From assembly GCF_900103125.1 (NCBI RefSeq), contig NZ_FNJV01000004.1, positions 248,001-312,000 on the forward strand: a stretch of 64,000 nt of DNA, read 5' to 3'. The notes under the pieces are model-generated. The model was given only the letters and a program-made list of their open reading frames with translations. It had not been told where the DNA came from and did no database searches. Of the stretch, positions 59,710 through 64,000 are shown piece after piece (positions within the stretch are counted from its first letter, which is position 1; every line of letters begins with the position of its first letter). The DNA is from Mucilaginibacter sp. OK268 (GTDB taxonomy: Bacteria; Bacteroidota; Bacteroidia; Sphingobacteriales; Sphingobacteriaceae). The translations under genes were made by a program, and so were the position numbers.

Positions 59710-60660
59710 ATGAGCGAAAAGATTTTAGTGATAGGAGCCAACGGCCAGATAGGGACAGAACTGGTTGTTGCTTTAAGAAAGATACATGGAGCCGAAAGCG
59801 TTATAGCATCCGACATCAATGATCCGGGTTACGCCATACGTCATAGCGGTCCGTACGAGCTGGTGAACGTGCTGGATAAGGACAATCTGCACCATATATT
59901 TGATAAACACCGCCCTACCCAGGTTTACCTGCTGGCAGCCATACTTTCGGCCGTAGGCGAGCAAAAACCCAAACTGGCCTGGGATCTAAACATGACCGGC
60001 CTCATCCACATACTTGATTTTGCGGTGGAGTTTAAAACCGCCAAAGTTTTTTGGCCAAGCTCCATAGCGGTATTCGGGCCAAACTCTCCGCAGCTTCATA
60101 CCCCGCAGTATTGCGTAATGGACCCTAACACCGTTTACGGTTTCAGCAAACTGGCCGGCGAACGCTGGTGCGAATATTATTTTACCAAATACGGACTGGA
60201 TGTACGCAGCATCCGTTACCCCGGCCTCATCGGCTGGCGCGCTAATCCGGGCGGCGGCACTACCGATTACGCGGTGCATATATTCCACGAGGCCTTAAAA
60301 AAAGGTAAATACACCAGCTTCCTTTCGGCAGATACCGCTTTGCCCATGATGTATATGGATGATGCCATCAGGGCCACTATATCCTTAATGGATGCCCCTG
60401 CCGAACAACTGACCATCCGCTCATCATATAACCTGGCGGGGATCAGTTTTACGCCAACTCAACTGGCCGAGGAGATCAAAAAACAGATCCCGGGTTTTGA
60501 GATAAGCTATGCCGAAAATGATCCGCGACAGGCCATTGCCGATAGCTGGCCAAAATCAATTGACGATAGTTATGCCGAAAGAGATTGGGGCTGGAAGCTG
60601 GAATATGACCTGGCTGCCATGACCAATGATATGCTGACTAATTTAAAAACCGTTATATAA
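59710..60660 (+). CDS. L-threonine dehydrogenase, short-chain (SDR/epimerase) type
   Basis: 316 residues. NAD loop GANGQIG (9-15), then catalytic Y143/K147 in YGFSKLAG, with the family's IRYPGLIGWRANPGGGTTDYAVHIFHEALKKGKY and TALPMMYMDDAIRATI segments that mark SDR-type L-threonine 3-dehydrogenases rather than sugar epimerases. It yields 2-amino-3-oxobutyrate, which KBL splits to glycine; the kbl gene is not in the window. gcvP, elsewhere in the window, could take the glycine further. Has its own promoter-like box. Confidence 0.9.
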   Translation: MSEKILVIGANGQIGTELVVALRKIHGAESVIASDINDPGYAIRHSGPYELVNVLDKDNLHHIFDKHRPTQVYLLAAILSAVGEQKPKLAWDLNMTGLIHILDFAVEFKTAKVFWPSSIAVFGPNSPQLHTPQYCVMDPNTVYGFSKLAGERWCEYYFTKYGLDVRSIRYPGLIGWRANPGGGTTDYAVHIFHEALKKGKYTSFLSADTALPMMYMDDAIRATISLMDAPAEQLTIRSSYNLAGISFTPTQLAEEIKKQIPGFEISYAENDPRQAIADSWPKSIDDSYAERDWGWKLEYDLAAMTNDMLTNLKTVI

Positions 60661-60777
60661 AGCCGAAGGTTGAATGCGTAAAGCAAAAGACTAAGGGTTT
60701 GAAACTTATATAAAACAAATATTATATTCGCTTGATCCATGGACTATGAACCATGGGCTATGGACAAAAAAAGAATT

Positions 60778-61503
60778 ATGGGAAGAGCATTTGAATTCCG
60801 CAAAGAGAGAAAATTTAAACGCTGGGCCAAAATGGCCGTGCAGTTTACACGTTTAGGTAAAGAGATTGTAATGGCCGTAAAAGCAGGTGGTGGTGATGTA
60901 ACTACCAACTCGCGCCTGCGCACCGCAGTACAAAATGCCAAGGCGGTAAATATGCCTAAAGATCGTGTGGAAGCCGCTATAAAAAGAGCTACCAGTCGCG
61001 ATGAAAAGGATTACGAAGAATTAGTATACGAAGGATACGCCCCTTATGGTGTTGCCGTATTGGTAGAAACCGCTACCGATAATACCAACCGCACCGTAGC
61101 TAACGTACGCAGCTATTTTACCAAATATGGTGGTTCGTTGGGTAAAACCGGGTCATTGGATTTCATTTTCACCCGCAAATCTGTTTTTACATTTGAGCCC
61201 GGCGACCGCGACCTGGAAGAACTGGAGTTTGAACTGATAGACGCAGGTTTGGAAGATCTGTTTGTGGAGGCTGATGAAGAAGGTAAAGATATCGGCGTGA
61301 TCCATACCGCTTTTGAAGATTTTGGTAAAATGCAGAAAGCGCTGGAAGAAGTAGGTGTTGAAGTAAAATCGGCCAAGTTGGAGCGCGTACCGCAATCATT
61401 CCATGAAGTTACCGAAGAACAGGTTACCGATATCATGAAACTGATTGACCGCCTGGAAGAGGACGACGACGTGCAGGCGGTTTACCATAATATGGCAGAG
61501 TAA
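60778..61503 (+). CDS. YebC/PmpR-family transcription/translation factor
   Basis: 241 residues from MGRAFEFRKERKFKRW, the conserved start. A frame extends 13 codons upstream through ATGGACTATGAACC words that look like intergenic repeat, so 60778 is chosen. Family hallmarks: VQFTRLGKEIVMAVKAGGGDV, LRTAVQNAKAVNMPKDRVEAAIKRA, YEELVYEGYAPYGVAVLVE and the C-terminal RLEEDDDVQAVYHN. The proteins bind DNA or the ribosome (relief of polyproline stalling reported for some). Confidence 0.95.
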   Translation: MGRAFEFRKERKFKRWAKMAVQFTRLGKEIVMAVKAGGGDVTTNSRLRTAVQNAKAVNMPKDRVEAAIKRATSRDEKDYEELVYEGYAPYGVAVLVETATDNTNRTVANVRSYFTKYGGSLGKTGSLDFIFTRKSVFTFEPGDRDLEELEFELIDAGLEDLFVEADEEGKDIGVIHTAFEDFGKMQKALEEVGVEVKSAKLERVPQSFHEVTEEQVTDIMKLIDRLEEDDDVQAVYHNMAE

Positions 61504-61521
61504 GTTTGATTTTTCACTAAA

Positions 61522-61674
61522 CGTCATTGCGAGGTACGAAGCAATCTCTAAACTATACAGAGCAAATAAAAAAGCATATTTGACCTGCTTACGTAGAGAT
61601 TATTAATGTTGTGTTTGTTTTATTGGCATTAATGAGCTCCCTCCGGTCGGTTATCTTCGTACCTCGCAATGACG
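61522..61674. repeat. REP-doublet-like element, GTCATTGCGAG type, copy 3, with an insertion
   Basis: The left unit 61522-61548 pairs with the right unit: GAGATT at about 61594-61599 and CTTCGTACCTCGCAATGACG at 61655-61674. Between these halves of the right unit is an extra stretch of about 55 bp with ATTAATG/CATTAAT arms (about 61600-61632), absent from copies 1 and 2. Confidence 0.7.
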
Positions 61675-61694
61675 GGTTTATATATATTAACATC

Positions 61695-61910
61695 ATGCCA
61701 CTATTCAGTTCACGTAAGGAAGAAAAAAAGGTAAAAGTAACTTTTGCCAATGGCTTGCTTTTTGTTGAAAAACCAGATGGCAAACAGCAGGCTTTCCCGT
61801 TGGAATGGTTCCCCAAGCTGATGAACGCCACCGACGAGGAACGTGATGACTGGAAACAAACCGATAAAGGCATCCACTTTAACCAGTTGGATGTGAACGT
61901 GGATCTTTAA
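61695..61910 (+). CDS. Small DUF2442 protein
   Basis: 71 residues from MPLFSSRKEEKK; the longer frame from 61611 is read through the repeat and has no family match. VTFANGLLFVEKPDGKQQAFPLEWFPKLMNATDEERDDW and GIHFNQLDVNVDL follow the DUF2442 pattern (short proteins of HicB/toxin-antitoxin-associated type in some genomes). No toxin gene is next to it here. Function unknown. Confidence 0.82.
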   Translation: MPLFSSRKEEKKVKVTFANGLLFVEKPDGKQQAFPLEWFPKLMNATDEERDDWKQTDKGIHFNQLDVNVDL

Positions 61911-61924
61911 AATAGATATGAGAA

Positions 61925-61996
61925 GTTAGATGTGAGATATGAGATTGGGAAACATGAAGTTGTCTCACATCTCACATCTCACATCTCAAATCTAAC
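61925..61996. repeat. Word hairpin (GTGAGAT/ATCTCAC words)
   Basis: GTTAGATGTGAGAT... (61925-61945) pairs with 61976-61996 at 19 of 21 positions. The right side continues with repeated CTCACAT words from 61963. The same words occur inside waaA (42947-42978). It ends three bases before the next ATG. Confidence 0.8.
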
Positions 61997-61999
61997 CCT

Positions 62000-62959
62000 A
62001 TGTTATTCGAAGAGTTTTTTAAAAAGAAAAAGATCGACCTGGTTGCTTTACAAGCGGCGGAGGCAGCGCTGTTTTCTGAATTTAAAACTCACTTTGAGCA
62101 AATGGGCGAAAAAAGCTTCGACCATACCAAAAAGTACTGGTTCAATAAGCTCAGGCGACAGTTTCCGGCTGCTCCCGAAGTAAAAACAGAAAAAGTAAGA
62201 ATCGAAAACCCGCTGGCCGAACAAACCATTACTGAGAGTCTGACGGAAACAGCCTCGCCATCACCCAAACTGGGTTTCGCGCCCAAATTCAGGGCTGGTG
62301 GGGTTGCCAAACCTGCTGAGGAAAAGCAGGAAACCACGCCAGAAGAAATTACACCTGCGGTGGAACAAACTGCAGCCAAACCGGCATTTAAACCCCGGTT
62401 TAATCCCGGCATGGTGAAACCCAAGCCAGCGGAGGATACTACAGAACCACAGGAAAAGGCAGAAGCAAAAGAAGAAGACACTACGCCAGCAGCTGACGCT
62501 CCTAAACCGGCATTTAAGCCCCGGTTTAATGCTGCGATGATGAAGCCGAAACCTGCTGAAGAAGCCGCAGAGCCACAGGAAAAGCCAGAGACGAAAGAAG
62601 AAAATACACCACCACCTAGCGAGCAAGCCCCAGCAAAACCAGCATTTAAGCCCCGGTTTAACGCCGCGATGATGAAGCCCAAGCCCGCGGAAAGCGAACC
62701 TGTAGCAGAAGAACCACAGGAAGCAAAACAGGAGCCATCGCCAGAGGCTGGAATGCCAGCCGCAAAACCGGCCTACAAGCCACGTTTCCAGGCGGGTATG
62801 GTAAAGCCAAAGCCTGCCGAAACTGAACCAACAGCTGAACAGGACCCGGAAGAAGAACAGCCAACTGGTACGTCGCCGCCAGCCGAAGAACCCGCAGCTA
62901 AACCGGCTTACAAGCCCCGGTTTAATATGAAAAACATCCCTCCAAAATCAGGGGAATAA
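62000..62959 (+). CDS. Repetitive, mostly disordered Pro/Lys/Glu-rich protein
   Basis: 319 residues. A short folded-looking N-terminus (about 1-58, MLFEEFFKKKKIDLVALQAAE... WFNKLRRQFP) is followed by a low-complexity tail with six copies of a KPAFKPRFNxxMxKPKPAE motif starting near residues 90, 127, 169, 213, 256 and 301 (spacing 37-45). The first copy is degenerate and the last lacks the KPKPAE part. Linkers are E/P/T/A-rich. No signal peptide, so cytoplasmic. I recognise no domain; the evenly spaced basic-aromatic motifs suggest a repeated binding site. Confidence 0.8.
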   Translation: MLFEEFFKKKKIDLVALQAAEAALFSEFKTHFEQMGEKSFDHTKKYWFNKLRRQFPAAPEVKTEKVRIENPLAEQTITESLTETASPSPKLGFAPKFRAGGVAKPAEEKQETTPEEITPAVEQTAAKPAFKPRFNPGMVKPKPAEDTTEPQEKAEAKEEDTTPAADAPKPAFKPRFNAAMMKPKPAEEAAEPQEKPETKEENTPPPSEQAPAKPAFKPRFNAAMMKPKPAESEPVAEEPQEAKQEPSPEAGMPAAKPAYKPRFQAGMVKPKPAETEPTAEQDPEEEQPTGTSPPAEEPAAKPAYKPRFNMKNIPPKSGE

Positions 62960-63007
62960 TTGTTGCTGTAATTTTTAAGCCGGCTTTCCGTTTGCCATAA
63001 CAATTGA

Positions 63008-63034
63008 TTATAATTGTGAAAAATACAATTATAA
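63008..63034. promoter_or_regulatory. Inverted repeat just upstream of the GH43-like gene
   Basis: TTATAATTGT (63008-63017) and ACAATTATAA (63025-63034) are perfect 10-bp complements, 7 bp before the ATG. Candidate operator overlapping the translation start. Confidence 0.5.
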
Positions 63035-63041
63035 TTCAACC

Positions 63042-63980
63042 ATGAAACGTTGTTTCCTTCTCCTTTTTCAATTCTTGATTTTTTCTATGGCTCACAGCCA
63101 ACAAGCTATTGAAAAACCGGTTTATATGTTTTGTTATTTTAAAGATAACGGGCAGGATGGTTTGCACCTGGCCTATAGTCGCGATGGTTATCAATGGACA
63201 GCATTAAAAAAGGACAGCTCATTTTTAAAGCCCACTGTAGCTAATGATAAACTGATGCGTGATCCCTGTATTATCCGTGGCGCCGATGGTTTATTCCATA
63301 TGGTGTGGACAGTGAGCTGGAACGATAGAGGAATTGGCTACGCTTCATCCACCGATCTGATACACTGGAGCGAACAGCAATTTGTACCCGTAATGGCCGA
63401 TGAACCCACAGCTCGCAATTGTTGGGCTCCGGAGATAACTTATGATGGTAAAACAAAAACCTATATGATCTATTGGGCAACAACCATCCCGGGCAAGTTT
63501 ACCACTACAGATTCGGAAGGGGATAGTAAGTATAACCACCGGCTTTATTATGTTACTACCAGGGATTTTAAAACGTATAGCAAAACTAAACTGCTTTATG
63601 ACCCTGGCTTTAACTCCATAGATGCCACTATTGTAAAAGATGGCAAACGCTTTGTTATGTTCCTGAAGGACGAGACCCGCACACCACCACAAAAGAATAT
63701 AAAAATAGCGTACAGCAATAGTTTAACAGGCCCGTACTCGGCGGCGAGTAGTAAAATTACAGGTGATTATTGGGCCGAAGGACCTACAACTTTAAAGATC
63801 GGTAAGGAATGGCGGGTTTATTTTGACAGGTATATGGATCATCACTATGGCGCCATCAGCTCAACCGATCTTAAAAACTGGACGGATATTACGGATAAGA
63901 TCAACCTGCCCACAGGTATCAGGCATGGTACCATTTTCCAGATAAGCGAAAAAGAGCTGAACGCGTTGATGAAATTATAG
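63042..63980 (+). CDS. Exported glycoside hydrolase, GH43-like beta-propeller
   Basis: 312 residues. Signal peptide about 1-20 (SMAHSQQ). Five-bladed propeller pattern with D74 in LMRDPCI (general base in GH43), W128-A-P-E131, D194 in SIDATIV and E246 in WAEGPTT. The WTVSWNDRGIGYASSTDLIHWSEQ repeat is typical of family 43/62/117-type sequences. Likely an arabinan/xylan or galactan hydrolase in the periplasm; the substrate is not shown. No SusC/D pair is in view, but the gene may belong to a locus beyond the window. Confidence 0.82.
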   Translation: MKRCFLLLFQFLIFSMAHSQQAIEKPVYMFCYFKDNGQDGLHLAYSRDGYQWTALKKDSSFLKPTVANDKLMRDPCIIRGADGLFHMVWTVSWNDRGIGYASSTDLIHWSEQQFVPVMADEPTARNCWAPEITYDGKTKTYMIYWATTIPGKFTTTDSEGDSKYNHRLYYVTTRDFKTYSKTKLLYDPGFNSIDATIVKDGKRFVMFLKDETRTPPQKNIKIAYSNSLTGPYSAASSKITGDYWAEGPTTLKIGKEWRVYFDRYMDHHYGAISSTDLKNWTDITDKINLPTGIRHGTIFQISEKELNALMKL

Positions 63981-64000
63981 TATGGGTTAAAACGAGCGTA

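Noticed and set aside
60739..60777. Upstream start for the YebC gene
   Set aside because: The 13 codons are repeat words (ATGGACTATGAACC type); YebC proteins start with MGRAFEFRK.
61611..61694. Upstream start for the DUF2442 gene
   Set aside because: The extra codons come from the interrupted REP-doublet; the family match starts at MPLFSSRK (61695).
1..64000. tRNA, rRNA, insertion sequence or prophage genes
   Set aside because: Scanned the gaps for cloverleaf arms and for transposase, integrase or capsid-like frames; none was seen.

Overview
The window looks like a chromosomal segment of a Bacteroidota species, most likely family Sphingobacteriaceae (Mucilaginibacter or Pedobacter type). 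This is inferred from gene content and style: tandem ~790-residue FtsX-type permeases, single-chain glycine dehydrogenase, SDR-type threonine dehydrogenase, CruF/CrtD/CrtW carotenoid genes, TAnnTTTG promoter boxes, no clear Shine-Dalgarno sequences, and dense intergenic hairpin repeats. I see no rRNA, tRNA, CRISPR array, transposase or prophage.

Layout. 1-9560: four tandem FtsX-like permeases, the first cut by the window edge, then a secreted esterase with chitobiase-like and PA14 domains. 11160-15781: bacilliredoxin, M23 peptidase plus bactofilin (envelope shape), adenosylhomocysteinase and a secreted serine hydrolase. 15793-19415: minus-strand amidohydrolase/SnoaL fusion, polysaccharide deacetylase-like protein and a small membrane protein. 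19486-29553: pdxJ, gcvP, a response regulator, an MBL hydrolase, recJ, lptB and a GH3-family protein. 29965-35643: a lone HsdR-N endonuclease-like gene, dnaA, an acyl-CoA mutase large subunit with a membrane-protein partner, and an IscA/HesB protein. 35697-43331: thioredoxin-like protein, MacB-type permease, then nucleotide-sugar and envelope genes (CpsB-like phosphatase, rfbB, galE, uxs, waaA). 43428-53319: a hydrolase, two acyltransferases, a family 2 glycosyltransferase and CruF in one tight operon, then ispH, crtW, hemH, an aminopeptidase P and a CrtD-like desaturase. Together they fit late steps of a hydroxylated, ketolated and possibly glycosylated/acylated carotenoid. 53595-64000: PfpI protein, LysR regulator, two unknown proteins, acyltransferase-3, asd, threonine dehydrogenase, YebC, a DUF2442 protein, a disordered repeat protein and a GH43-like enzyme.

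The most unusual layer is between the genes. Nearly every gap holds an inverted repeat. One class resembles REP doublets: two inverted copies of a GTCAT-headed unit, each able to fold alone, with paired base changes that keep the fold. A second class is 'word' hairpins, with long arms built from imperfect 5-9 nt tandem words; the same words recur at several loci. Words of this second class also occur inside and at the 3' end of the waaA reading frame. Further candidates are a helically phased TTTTAAC array (17638-17728), a TGTAAACC half-site cluster upstream of the pfpI-like gene (54301-54404), an 11-bp inverted repeat upstream of dnaA and a possible pseudoknot-forming G+C-rich island (59351-59440).

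All assignments were made by reading the sequence; no searches, alignments or folding programs were run. Start codons were re-chosen where an upstream extension ran into a repeat or used a weak codon.
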